Shown: positions 16,727 to 25,015, numbered from the stretch's first letter. The stretch: 37,310 nt of DNA from G013214665 sp964649815 (GCA_964649815.1 CAZYQC010000033.1:1-37310), one strand, 5' to 3'. The notes: a model not told the origin generated them from the letters alone. Program-made: numbers and translations.

Positions 16727-17593
16727 CTAGGCGCGGGCGTCTTCGCGTGCGCCCTCATAGGCCAGCAACGCGCGCTTTACCGGAAGACCCCAATGATAAC
16801 CGCCCAATCCGCCGGATTTCCGCAAGGCCCGATGGCACGGGATGAGCCAGGAAATCGGGTTACGACCAACCGCAGTCCCGACCGCGCGAACCGCACGCGG
16901 GTTGCCGATGCTTTCTGCAATTTCGGAATATGTGGTGACGTGCCCGCTGGGGATGCGCAAAAGCGCTTCCCAGACTTTGATTTGAAACGGGGCGCCAATC
17001 AAATACATCGGCGCTTTGTCCAACTCCGCCCCTTCGGCACCAAACGCAGTCAGCGCCCAAGGTCGCAGGCGCATCGGGTCTTCGACGAATGTCGCCTCTG
17101 GCCAACGCGAGACCAAATCCTCCATCGTGGCCGCCTCTCCCATTTCAGAGGCAAACCCAAGGCCACAAATCCCACGATCCGTTCCCATCACAAGAGCCAA
17201 TCCAAAGGGGCTCTCAAACCATCCCCAGAGAATGACAAGGCCTCGGCCACCTTTTGCGTATTCGCCCGGGCTCATCGCTTCCCATCTCAGGAAGAGATCG
17301 TGCAGGCGGCCTGTGCCACTTAAACCCGCTGCATGAGACGCCTCTAGCGTGGTAAAGCGCTCAGCCAACAAAGCCTTGGCATGACCAAGCGTGAGATATT
17401 GCTGATACCGTTTTGGCGACACGCCAACCCAGCGCGAAAACACGCGCTGGAAATGCGCGGGGCTCATGTTCATTTCGCCCGCCAAATCATCCAGGGACAC
17501 GGTTGTTCCTGCGGCGTCGATCAGATCAATGGCCCTGCGCATCACTTGGTAGTGATAGCCCGCTTCGGTGTCTGCTGTGTCTTGAATGCTCAT
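16727..17593 (-). CDS. AraC-type HTH / methylated-DNA-protein cysteine methyltransferase fusion (Ada-like)
   Basis: Two-domain protein of 288 residues. Residues about 15-115 form an AraC-type double helix-turn-helix, and the C-terminal part is an alkylguanine-DNA alkyltransferase with the acceptor cysteine C253 in PCHR and the HTH motif RAVGTAVGRNP. It removes alkyl groups from O6-guanine in a suicidal reaction. The N-terminal zinc/methylphosphotriester domain of E. coli Ada is absent, so the methylphosphotriester-driven switch of Ada cannot operate in the usual way. ATG 17593 is chosen; a TTG at 17611 is the upstream alternative. It is divergent from the DNA-repair gene nth across 86 bp. Confidence 0.9.
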   Translation of the reverse strand: MSIQDTADTEAGYHYQVMRRAIDLIDAAGTTVSLDDLAGEMNMSPAHFQRVFSRWVGVSPKRYQQYLTLGHAKALLAERFTTLEASHAAGLSGTGRLHDLFLRWEAMSPGEYAKGGRGLVILWGWFESPFGLALVMGTDRGICGLGFASEMGEAATMEDLVSRWPEATFVEDPMRLRPWALTAFGAEGAELDKAPMYLIGAPFQIKVWEALLRIPSGHVTTYSEIAESIGNPRAVRAVGTAVGRNPISWLIPCHRALRKSGGLGGYHWGLPVKRALLAYEGAREDARA

Positions 17594-17679
17594 GCAGATG
17601 AAATACCCCAAGGTGATGCCGGTTTGCGACCCGGAAGATGCGCATTGCAGCGCGCCTTTTGTTCCCGCATACCCGTCTT

Positions 17680-18324
17680 ATGGCAAAGCAACTCGATTAC
17701 CACACGATCTCGCAAATCTTTACGCGCTTTCGCGACGCCGAAGCGGAACCAAAGGGCGAGCTTGATCACGTCAATGTCTATACTTTGGTTGTTGCGGTCG
17801 CGCTTTCGGCGCAGGCAACCGATGCCGGGGTGAACAAAGCGACCAAAGCCTTGTTTCAGATCGCCGACACGCCGCAAAAGATGCTGGACCTCGGCGAAGA
17901 GGGCTTGATCGAACATATCAAAACGATCGGCCTGTTTCGCCAAAAGGCCAAGAACGTCATCAAACTCAGCCGGATCTTGGTCGAGGAATACGGCGGCGAA
18001 GTCCCGTCGTCCCGCGCCGCCTTGCAAGCTTTGCCGGGCGTTGGTCGGAAAACCGCGAATGTCGTTCTGAATATGTGGTGGAAACAGCCCGCTCAGGCGG
18101 TCGACACGCATATCTTTCGGCTGGGCAATCGCACCGGGATCGCACCTGGCAAAACCGTCGACCACGTCGAACGCGCGATCGAAGACAACGTGCCAGCGGA
18201 ATTTCAATTGCACGCGCATCACTGGATGATCCTGCACGGACGCTACCATTGCAAAGCGCGAAAACCCCTATGCCCGACCTGCCTGATCCGCGATCTATGC
18301 CCATTTGAGGAAAAAACCACATGA
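17680..18324 (+). CDS. nth: Endonuclease III
   Basis: DNA glycosylase/AP lyase of base-excision repair acting on oxidised pyrimidines. The 214-residue protein has the helix-hairpin-helix LPGVGRKTAN with catalytic K124, the catalytic D142 in VDTHIFR, and the C-terminal [4Fe-4S] motif C-x6-C-x2-C-x5-C. Length matches the family (about 211 in E. coli). The ATG at 17680 is chosen because it gives the usual N-terminus and upstream sequence does not align. Its TGA overlaps the start of the sugar kinase gene (ATGA), the first of two such junctions in this operon. Confidence 0.95.
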   Translation: MAKQLDYHTISQIFTRFRDAEAEPKGELDHVNVYTLVVAVALSAQATDAGVNKATKALFQIADTPQKMLDLGEEGLIEHIKTIGLFRQKAKNVIKLSRILVEEYGGEVPSSRAALQALPGVGRKTANVVLNMWWKQPAQAVDTHIFRLGNRTGIAPGKTVDHVERAIEDNVPAEFQLHAHHWMILHGRYHCKARKPLCPTCLIRDLCPFEEKTT

Positions 18325-19316
18325 GCCAATACGAAGTTGTTGGCATTGGCAACGCCGTTGTCGATGTCATCTCGCATGCCGACGATCTGTTTCTCGACAA
18401 CATGGGGATCGAGAAAGGCATCATGCAACTGGTGGAACGCGAGCGCGCCGAGATGCTCTATGGCGCGATGGGTGAGCGTACCCAGACACCAGGCGGCTCG
18501 GTCGCGAATACGATTGCGGGGATCGGCGCCCTGGGGCTGCCCACCGCCTTCATCGGGCGTGTGCGCGACGACGCTTTGGGCAAGTTTTACGCCGATAGCA
18601 TGAAGCAAGCTGGCACGGATTTTGTAAACGCCCCCGTTGCGGGCGGCGATTTGCCAACGTCCAGATCGATGATCTTTGTCTCACCGGACGGAGAAAGGTC
18701 TATGAACACGTATTTGGGCATTTCCACCGACCTAAGCCCCACCGACGTTCCAAAGGATGTCGCCTCAAGCGCCAAGAACGTGTTTCTCGAAGGATACCTG
18801 TTTGACAAAGACCAGGGCAAACAAGCCTTCCGCGAAGCATCCCGTCTGACGCGCGCAAGCGGTGGAAAAGCTGGCATCGCCATCTCTGATCCGTTCTGTG
18901 TCGACCGCCACCGCAGCGACTTTTTGCAGATGATTGGCGAAGAACTGGATTACGTGATCGGGAACGAGGCTGAAATCCGCTCTCTTTTCGAAACTGACGA
19001 CACGAACGCCGCCATCCGCAAAACCGCTGACATGTGCCCGATCGTTGTGTGCACCCGTTCCGGCGACGGCGTCACAATCGTGCGCGGAGACGAGCGCGTC
19101 GATGTGCCAGTGTCTGAAAAGATAACACCGGTTGACGCAACTGGCGCCGGAGACCAATTCGCGGCGGGCTTCATTTACGGTTTGGTGACGAACCGCGATT
19201 TGGAAACCTGCGGACGGATGGGCCACATCTGTGGCGGAGAAGTCATTCGCCACGTTGGGCCAAGACCGCAAGTCAACGTCATGAACCTCTTCCGCGCCGA
19301 AGGTCTTCTCTCATGA
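18321..19316 (+). CDS. PfkB family carbohydrate kinase, probable adenosine kinase
   Basis: Cytoplasmic kinase of 331 residues with the ribokinase fold. The anion-hole/catalytic motif is DATGAGDQFAAGF, with the general base Asp in GAGD, and the N-terminal GGSVANT motif is present. Proteins of this length and ending (HVGPRPQ) in alphaproteobacteria are usually annotated as adenosine kinase, but sugar kinases share the fold. The ATG overlaps the nth stop and its own stop overlaps the GNAT start, so translation of the three genes is probably coupled. Confidence 0.85.
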   Translation: MSQYEVVGIGNAVVDVISHADDLFLDNMGIEKGIMQLVERERAEMLYGAMGERTQTPGGSVANTIAGIGALGLPTAFIGRVRDDALGKFYADSMKQAGTDFVNAPVAGGDLPTSRSMIFVSPDGERSMNTYLGISTDLSPTDVPKDVASSAKNVFLEGYLFDKDQGKQAFREASRLTRASGGKAGIAISDPFCVDRHRSDFLQMIGEELDYVIGNEAEIRSLFETDDTNAAIRKTADMCPIVVCTRSGDGVTIVRGDERVDVPVSEKITPVDATGAGDQFAAGFIYGLVTNRDLETCGRMGHICGGEVIRHVGPRPQVNVMNLFRAEGLLS

Positions 19317-19912
19317 CGCTCGAAAATGGGTTTTACGATGTGCCGCTGGGAAAAGTTGCGACCATCGAAACCGATTTGGAGATGCATGCCAAAATCGATC
19401 CGCCAGACGTCGCGGCGCCAGACGGGTGGCAGCTCAACAAAATCGAACAGCCCGACCTCGAGTGGTACCGTGGTCTTATCCGACTTGTTGGCCAAGACTA
19501 TCTTTGGTGGTCGCGGCTGGCCAAATCAGATGAAGCGCTCGCCGCTGAAATTCACAATCCCGACGTCGTGATCTATGCCCTGCAAAACGGCGACCAGGAC
19601 GGGGGCATCCTTGAACTCGATTTTCGCGATCCAAATAAATGCGAGATCATGTTCTTTGGCGTCGCACCTCAGCTGATCGGCACCCGTGCTGCGCGTCACA
19701 TGATGAGCCATGCGATCAAAACCGGTTGGTCGCGCCCTGTGAAGATGCTGTATCTGCACACCTGCACGCTCGATAACCCCAAAGCACTGAGCTTTTACCG
19801 TAGGTCCGGCTTTGTACCGATGCGCCAGCGGGTCGAGATCGCAGACGACCCGCGCATCGCTCAGATCCTGCCACCAGATGCGGCCCCCCAAATCCCGCGC
19901 TTTGACGGATAG
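19313..19912 (+). CDS. GNAT family N-acetyltransferase
   Basis: Protein of 199 residues with a GNAT acetyl-CoA-binding region (FFGVAPQLIGTRAARHMM) and the C-terminal signature NPKALSFYRRSGF. The acceptor is unknown. It is the third gene of the nth operon, starting at the ATGA overlap with the kinase stop. It ends 6 bp from the convergent small periplasmic protein gene. Confidence 0.88.
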   Translation: MTLENGFYDVPLGKVATIETDLEMHAKIDPPDVAAPDGWQLNKIEQPDLEWYRGLIRLVGQDYLWWSRLAKSDEALAAEIHNPDVVIYALQNGDQDGGILELDFRDPNKCEIMFFGVAPQLIGTRAARHMMSHAIKTGWSRPVKMLYLHTCTLDNPKALSFYRRSGFVPMRQRVEIADDPRIAQILPPDAAPQIPRFDG

Positions 19913-19918
19913 CACACG

Positions 19919-20413
19919 CTAGTCTTGCTGCGCGGCAGAGGCGGGACAATCGCCCCGCGCCAAACACGCCTTTACAACCGAGCGGAGCGCCTTTTCTTCG
20001 CCGTAGAACAGCATGCCCCCACAAGGTGAGACGGTCAGCACATGACCGTCAACATCTTGACGCAAGAGCGCAAGGACGGTCTCTCCGCTGACGGCGGAGG
20101 CGCACCAAGGTCCGGCGCAGAGGATATCCAGATGGATCGCTTGTGCAAATTGCGTCGCTACCGAACGCCCATTCCAAGCTTTGCCACTTAGATACGCCTT
20201 CAGCCTGGTCCGCGGCGGCGTGTCCTGTTGCCGTGACCAATCAACCTTTGGCAAGTCATCTTCGATAAAGGTCAGCCGTCCAACAACGGGCAGGTAGCCC
20301 TCTTTCGCGGTGCGTGCCTCGGACAGGCCATCGCCAATTCCCCACGGCAAGCAACTAAGCGCGACAGCCGGCGCAGGCAAAAGCAAAAGACAGAGGGCGA
20401 TGAGACGCAGCAT
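19919..20413 (-). CDS. Hypothetical secreted cysteine-containing protein
   Basis: Unrecognised protein of 164 residues. A clear Sec signal peptide (MLRLIALCLLLLPAPAVA) is followed almost at once by a cysteine (LSC), and further cysteines occur in DILCAGPWCAS, VSPCGG, KACLARGDC. This suggests a disulfide-bonded periplasmic protein. The order of a near-N-terminal Cys, a VVGRLTF-like strand and later paired cysteines loosely recalls netrin/TIMP-like (OB-fold) domains, but that is a guess. It starts 10 bp after the rppH stop and is probably co-transcribed with it. The two have no obvious functional link. Confidence 0.72.
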   Translation of the reverse strand: MLRLIALCLLLLPAPAVALSCLPWGIGDGLSEARTAKEGYLPVVGRLTFIEDDLPKVDWSRQQDTPPRTRLKAYLSGKAWNGRSVATQFAQAIHLDILCAGPWCASAVSGETVLALLRQDVDGHVLTVSPCGGMLFYGEEKALRSVVKACLARGDCPASAAQQD

Positions 20414-20423
20414 GGTGACCGGG

Positions 20424-20903
20424 TCAGCCTAGCTCAAAGGCCCTGAGGACGTCTTGGTAGACCGCTCGCTTGAACGGAACGATGTTTTCGACCAACTGAT
20501 CCACAGCCAACCACTTCCACTGCGAAAACTCGGGGTGCTCTGTCTGGATATTCACGTCTGCATCATGTCCCGTGAACCGCAACAGAAACCATTTCTGTTT
20601 TTGCCCGCGATACCGCCCCTTCCACAGACGCGGCACCAGGTCATGCGGCAGGTCATAGGCAAACCAATCCGCCGTTTCCTGTTCCACGCGCACCAAGTCA
20701 GACGCAACGCCCGTTTCTTCCCACAATTCGCGCAGGGCCGCTTGTTGTGGTGGCTCGCCTGGATCGATACCGCCTTGCGGCATTTGCCAAGCGTCCTGAT
20801 CCCGATCCAAACGCTGTCCGACGAAAACTTCGTCCCGTGCATTCATCAGCATCACGCCCACACATGGTCTGTAGGGCAGCTGTTCGATCTCTTCTGGTGA
20901 CAA
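20424..20903 (-). CDS. rppH: RNA pyrophosphohydrolase (Nudix)
   Basis: Removes pyrophosphate from the 5' end of triphosphorylated mRNA, starting RNase E-dependent decay. The 159-residue protein has the full Nudix box (GGIDPGEPPQQAALRELWEE, then TG) and the RppH beginning SPEEIEQLPYRPCVGVMLMN. No ATG gives this N-terminus. The start is taken as TTG at 20903 because AGGAG (20911-20915) lies 7 bases before it; TTG 20939 and GTG 20927 further up would add unusual residues. It is divergent from the LysR gene, with a perfect dyad 55 bp upstream. Confidence 0.92.
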   Translation of the reverse strand: MSPEEIEQLPYRPCVGVMLMNARDEVFVGQRLDRDQDAWQMPQGGIDPGEPPQQAALRELWEETGVASDLVRVEQETADWFAYDLPHDLVPRLWKGRYRGQKQKWFLLRFTGHDADVNIQTEHPEFSQWKWLAVDQLVENIVPFKRAVYQDVLRAFELG

Positions 20904-20910
20904 AAGTTTA

Positions 20911-20915
20911 CTCCT
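20911..20915 (-). promoter_or_regulatory. Ribosome binding site fixing the rppH TTG start
   Basis: Minus-strand AGGAG at 20911-20915 is spaced 7 bases from TTG 20901-20903. It lies inside the longer open frame, so it marks the real start of rppH. Confidence 0.7.
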
Positions 20916-20957
20916 CAAACTGCGCACATGATGCGCCAAAACCGCTCTTACATCGGC

Positions 20958-20986
20958 ATGGAAACACGTCGTTTCTCTGTTTCCAT
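20958..20986. promoter_or_regulatory. Perfect 9-bp dyad, candidate LysR operator
   Basis: ATGGAAACA (20958-20966) and TGTTTCCAT (20978-20986) form a perfect inverted repeat separated by 11 bases. This spacing resembles the dyad sites used by LysR-type regulators. It is 55 bp upstream of rppH and 115 bp upstream of the LysR gene, in the shared divergent region. No run of T follows the arms, so it is not a terminator. Confidence 0.55.
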
Positions 20987-21101
20987 CAAGATGACGATCC
21001 GTGCAATCACCCAGATATTATCCAGAACCCGCCCCGATCTCGCCCGATTTGGAGGCCATAGACATGCTTTAGATAACACGGGTAACCGAGGTAGAGCGAG
21101 T

Positions 21102-22007
21102 ATGGACAGGCTTACAGAAATGGAAGCATTTGCCACTGTCGTGGATCAAGGTGGATTCACGGATGCGGCAAAGAAAATGGGTATTTCGAAGTCTGCGGTT
21201 TCGAAACATGTCTCTTCACTAGAGGCGCGCCTCGGCGCACGACTGCTAAACAGAACAACACGGCGTGTGTCGCCGACCGAGATTGGCCTGGCCTATTACG
21301 ACCGCGCGCGTCGTGTCTTGAATGACGCGGGCGAGGCGGATGCTTTGGTCACATCCATGCAATCGGCCCCATCGGGCCTGTTGCGTATCTCTGTGGCAAC
21401 GGATTTCGGCGTAAACCACCTGTCCCCCGTCCTTTCCGGCTTTCTGGAGGACTACCCGGACATCACCGTCAATATGGTTCTGAACAACCGCTACGTGGAA
21501 CTCATTTCCGAAGGCTTTGATATGGCCGTTCGCATTGGCGATCTAGAAGACAGCTCGCTGCGGGCACGTAAGCTTACAGAAACCAATCGCCGCATGATCG
21601 CCGCGCCAAGCTATTTCGAGAAATTTGGCCGCCCCGAAAAGATCGACGATCTGAACGAACACAAGCTTTTGCACTATTCCAGCCAAAGCTCGGGCAATGT
21701 TTGGAAACTGACTGCGCCCTCTGGTGAAAAGCGTCAGGTTCGCACAGCTGGTTGGCTTTCTGTCAACGACGGTCAATCCCTGCTGAACGCCGCAATCTCG
21801 GGATTGGGCATCGCCTATTTGCCAAGCTTCCTTTATGCGGATGCGATGGATCAAGGCTTGGTCGTGGATGCAATTCCCGACTTGCCGATTGAAACGCAGG
21901 GCATCTACGCAGTCTATCCACCAGGCCGCTTTACTCAGCCCAAAGTGCGCGCATTCATCGACTTCCTCGTGCACGCTTTTGCGGACAAAGGGCCGTCTGA
22001 CTGGTAA
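21102..22007 (+). CDS. LysR family transcriptional regulator
   Basis: DNA-binding regulator of 301 residues. The winged helix-turn-helix occupies residues 1-60 (FTDAAKKMGISKSAVSKHVSSLE), followed by a LysR substrate-binding domain with typical VRIGDLEDSSLRAR and GLGIAYLP stretches. It belongs to the common subgroup that begins MDRLTEMEAF; the ligand is unknown. The start at 21102 follows GAGGT by 8 bases. An unusual 197-bp upstream region shared with rppH holds a perfect dyad that could be its autoregulatory site. It ends 6 bp from the convergent OmpA-domain gene. Confidence 0.92.
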   Translation: MDRLTEMEAFATVVDQGGFTDAAKKMGISKSAVSKHVSSLEARLGARLLNRTTRRVSPTEIGLAYYDRARRVLNDAGEADALVTSMQSAPSGLLRISVATDFGVNHLSPVLSGFLEDYPDITVNMVLNNRYVELISEGFDMAVRIGDLEDSSLRARKLTETNRRMIAAPSYFEKFGRPEKIDDLNEHKLLHYSSQSSGNVWKLTAPSGEKRQVRTAGWLSVNDGQSLLNAAISGLGIAYLPSFLYADAMDQGLVVDAIPDLPIETQGIYAVYPPGRFTQPKVRAFIDFLVHAFADKGPSDW

Positions 22008-22013
22008 TCCCGG

Positions 22014-22976
22014 TCACTCTTGACCCAAGACAATGACCTCGACACGGCGGTTGGCTTCACGGCCAGCCGCCGTCAGGTTGTTGGCGATCGGAGCAAGATA
22101 CCCCATGCCCTGCGCCTGCACATTGGTGCTGGGCACGCCGTAATCCGCGATCAAACGATCACGAACGGCTTCCGCCCGCTTGCGCGAGACGGCAATGTTT
22201 CCGTCCAACCCGCCGGTGCTGTCTGTGTGACCGACAAGCGCAAGCTTTAGGCCGGGACGGGCCTGGATGAACGCGGCGAGCTCTTGCAACTGGTCGGACC
22301 GGCGGTTCCCAAGGTCTGTGGTGCCGGAGGCAAATTCAATTTCTGTCAGGATAAACCGACCCTCCGACAAAAGCGCATCGCCCAGCGCTTGACCGGTCGG
22401 TTCTGGCTCGGGCGTGGCTTCTTGCGCAACGACCGCACCACGCGCCGACACCAAAGGAGCGCTTGCATCAAAGCGTCCGGCGCGAACCACTTGGACATGC
22501 GCCGCTGTCTCAGCGGTGCTGACCAACAGCGCCACAATCTCGTTTGGGGCCGCCTCTGGCCCGCGCACGGCGGTGACATAATGGAACGACCGGAGGTTCA
22601 CATACATCGACGGCGCAGGCAGTGTTTCTAGGCCGAACCGAAAATCATAGCCGCCGCAAACCCGCGCGGCGCAATCCAAGGCGATCTGGTATCCTTCGGC
22701 AACCAGCGCATCACGCAAAGGCCCCATAACCTGCAAAGGGGTCAGCCCCGGTGAACTGATCCGATAAGCAGAGCGCTCCACGCGGCCCTCGACACTGACG
22801 GTGTCGACGCCTGCATCTTGAAAAACACTGATGGGCGCAGAAAACACCTCGAGTGTGCTGTTGCGATCCGCCGTCGCCACTGCATTTGCAGGCAAAGGCA
22901 GATCCAGGGCAAAACCCGCCTGACCTTGGGCCCAAAGCCCAAGCGTCAAACCAGCTATTGCCCCAAACATTCGCAT
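22014..22976 (-). CDS. OmpA-domain exported protein
   Basis: Exported protein of 320 residues with a signal peptide ending near GQAGFA and a C-terminal OmpA peptidoglycan-binding domain (GHTDSTGGLDGNIAVSRKRAEAVRD). The middle part of about 170 residues has no domain I recognise and includes a Cys pair in LDCAARVCGGYDF. It probably sits in the periplasm or at the outer membrane, bound to peptidoglycan. Its ATG directly follows the TAA of the AhpD-like gene, so it is the last cistron of the four-gene minus-strand operon; an alternative ATG two codons later is possible. Confidence 0.87.
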   Translation of the reverse strand: MRMFGAIAGLTLGLWAQGQAGFALDLPLPANAVATADRNSTLEVFSAPISVFQDAGVDTVSVEGRVERSAYRISSPGLTPLQVMGPLRDALVAEGYQIALDCAARVCGGYDFRFGLETLPAPSMYVNLRSFHYVTAVRGPEAAPNEIVALLVSTAETAAHVQVVRAGRFDASAPLVSARGAVVAQEATPEPEPTGQALGDALLSEGRFILTEIEFASGTTDLGNRRSDQLQELAAFIQARPGLKLALVGHTDSTGGLDGNIAVSRKRAEAVRDRLIADYGVPSTNVQAQGMGYLAPIANNLTAAGREANRRVEVIVLGQE

Positions 22977-23546
22977 TTAGCGGAATTGGCCGTGATATTC
23001 TGGATTGGGCTCCATGCCGACGGCAGACGCAACCCGGTTGGACATGTTGAAGAACCCAGCAACACTCGCGATGTCCCAGATGTCGCGATCGCTGAACCCA
23101 GCTTGGCGCAACGCCTCGCGATCGGTTTCTTCGATCTTGTAGCTTTCGGTCGTGACTTTTTCTGCGAACTGCAACATGGCCCGTTGCTTGGCATCCAAAT
23201 CAGCGACCCGCCAATTCATCACCATTTGCTCGCCCAGCGCGGGGTTGCCCGACAACTGGCGCACCGCTGCACCATGCGCTGTCAGGCAATACCAGCATTT
23301 GTTGATCGAGCTGACGACAACGGCGATCATTTCACGCTCAAGCTTGCTCAGACCGCTGTCGGCAAGCATCAAGTCATTATACATCGCCGTAAAGCCGTTC
23401 AGCTTTTCGATATCAAACGCGTAGGCTTGAAGAACGTTCGGGACCATGCCCAGCTTTTCCCGACAAACGTCAAAATACTTTTGCGTTGCCGGTGGCAATG
23501 GGTCTGCCATCGGCAAATCCAGCGCGGTGATCTTTCCTTCGCTCAT
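22977..23546 (-). CDS. AhpD-like peroxidase-related protein (carboxymuconolactone decarboxylase family)
   Basis: Alpha-helical protein of 189 residues in the AhpD/CMD superfamily, of the 'uncharacterised peroxidase-related' type. The redox centre C84-W-Y-C87 with H91 in CWYCLTAH is intact, so a thiol peroxidase or disulfide reductase activity is plausible. The start at 23546 has GAGGGGGA just upstream and overlaps the GNAT stop (ATGA at 23543-23546). Neighbours are a GNAT protein and an OmpA-domain protein, which gives no clear pathway. Confidence 0.88.
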   Translation of the reverse strand: MSEGKITALDLPMADPLPPATQKYFDVCREKLGMVPNVLQAYAFDIEKLNGFTAMYNDLMLADSGLSKLEREMIAVVVSSINKCWYCLTAHGAAVRQLSGNPALGEQMVMNWRVADLDAKQRAMLQFAEKVTTESYKIEETDREALRQAGFSDRDIWDIASVAGFFNMSNRVASAVGMEPNPEYHGQFR

Positions 23547-24250
23547 GTGTCCCCCTCTTTGATGCGATAATGATAACTGCCGACTTGATGAAACCCCAGC
23601 CCTTCGTACAGGGCGTTGGCGGCTGTGTTGCCCGCCACACAAGCAACCGCAAGCCTGTGGGCGCCCTGCTCTGCCGCCCAATACGCCGCCTTGCGCATCA
23701 TCCATTGGGCGACGCCCTGCCTGCGTTGCCAAGGCAAGACCTCAACCGCGTGGACCATGCATGTGCCGTTGTGCGCGGCGGCGAATGCGGCCCCCGCTGG
23801 CTTTTCGTTCCAACGGCTCAGAATCGCGGTTTTGCACTTGGCCCGCCCCATCACATCAAAGCGAGCATCCGCCATACCGCCTTTGCGCCAAATCTCGTGC
23901 ATGATCGCCAGAGGTTCCCAAATAGCGAATGCCGTCACCTTTGGGATCGGGATGTCCGTCAGCTCTGAGACCGGAATGTCCCACAAGAGCGTGCGGTCAA
24001 CCATATCAAAGCCAGCCTGCGCCAGCCGGGCATCCAATTCGTCTTGCCCATTTTGGACTTGAACCAAGGCGCGAACGTTCCGACGGGCTGCATCCTGTTC
24101 AAGCGCATCAAGATCTGCGTGCCCAGACAACGCCGTTGCCGCCGAGACCCGCTTGCCCCCACCTGCCCCGTCGCGAAAACGCCAGCCTTGCTGTTCCCAG
24201 GTTTGTGCAGGCGGCCAAGTGGCTTCCAAGACCTCAAAAATGTCAGTCAT
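23543..24250 (-). CDS. GNAT family N-acetyltransferase
   Basis: Protein of 235 residues with an extended N-terminal part and a C-terminal GNAT core: VHAVEVLPWQRRQGVAQWMM for acetyl-CoA binding and NTAANALYEGLGFHQVGSYHYR at the end. The acceptor is unknown. The ATG overlaps the stop of the CinA-like gene and its stop overlaps the AhpD-like start, so all three are translationally linked. Confidence 0.88.
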   Translation of the reverse strand: MTDIFEVLEATWPPAQTWEQQGWRFRDGAGGGKRVSAATALSGHADLDALEQDAARRNVRALVQVQNGQDELDARLAQAGFDMVDRTLLWDIPVSELTDIPIPKVTAFAIWEPLAIMHEIWRKGGMADARFDVMGRAKCKTAILSRWNEKPAGAAFAAAHNGTCMVHAVEVLPWQRRQGVAQWMMRKAAYWAAEQGAHRLAVACVAGNTAANALYEGLGFHQVGSYHYRIKEGDT

Positions 24251-24969
24251 TGAGGGAACTCTGCTTCCAAAGCTGCAATCGCCCGGTCCAGATGCTCTGG
24301 GTCGGTGCCACGCACAACGATGTTAGAGCCGAACTTTCCATCAATTTGAAACGGGTAGGATCCGAAACTGAGCTCTGGATTGTTTTCCGCCAAAACGCCC
24401 AGCGGCCCGGCGATGTCACCTTCGCCGCGATGCACGCGATACGTCCGCGACAGCACAGGTGCGCCGCCCGTGAGCGTTGGCAATACGGTTTCGACCATCG
24501 CCTGAAAAATCTTGGGCACTCCGGCCATGACGTGAACATTGGCAATGCTAAACCCAGGCGCCCCAGACACCGGGTTATCAATCAAATCCGCCCCATCAGG
24601 AATGCGCGCCATGCGCAGCCTTGCGGAATTCAGCTCGATGCCGGTTTTCGCGTAATAGCTTTCCAAAATCGCCCGCGCGTCCGCACGAATATCAACCGGC
24701 GCATCAAAGGCCGCCGCGACACAATCTGCCGTAATGTCATCATGCGTCGGTCCAATCCCGCCGCTGGTAAAGACGTGATCATACGTCTGCGACAAAGAAC
24801 GCACGGCCGTTTCTATCGCGTCTGGATCATCACTGACCACGCGGGCTTCTTTCAAATCAATTCCGGCTTCGGTCAAACGAATGGCCAAATGGTTCATATT
24901 GGCATCTCGCGTTCGTCCTGAGAGGATCTCGTCCCCGATTACCAACATGGCAGCAGTTGGGTTGGCCAT
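24247..24969 (-). CDS. Molybdopterin-binding (CinA N-terminal-like) protein
   Basis: Protein of 240 residues made of a MoaB/Mog-type molybdopterin-binding domain as found in the N-terminal part of competence/damage-inducible protein CinA, with the motif SGGIGPTHDDIT (69-80). The C-terminal nicotinamide-nucleotide deamidase domain of full CinA is missing, which is usual for this stand-alone family in alphaproteobacteria. Some relatives are annotated as ADP-ribose pyrophosphatase-type (COG1058) enzymes. The start at 24969 has AAGGAG 7 bases upstream. It heads a four-gene minus operon and is divergent from sfsA across 46 bp. Confidence 0.9.
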   Translation of the reverse strand: MANPTAAMLVIGDEILSGRTRDANMNHLAIRLTEAGIDLKEARVVSDDPDAIETAVRSLSQTYDHVFTSGGIGPTHDDITADCVAAAFDAPVDIRADARAILESYYAKTGIELNSARLRMARIPDGADLIDNPVSGAPGFSIANVHVMAGVPKIFQAMVETVLPTLTGGAPVLSRTYRVHRGEGDIAGPLGVLAENNPELSFGSYPFQIDGKFGSNIVVRGTDPEHLDRAIAALEAEFPQ

Positions 24970-25015
24970 TTCGCGCTCCTTGTGCGGCTTCATCTGGCGG
25001 TATAGGCCGACCACC

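Noticed and set aside
20928..21101. Possible N-terminal extension of the LysR protein by 58 residues.
   Set aside because: LysR proteins begin near the MDRLTEMEAF point, a GAGGT site precedes it, and the extension would run through the perfect dyad.
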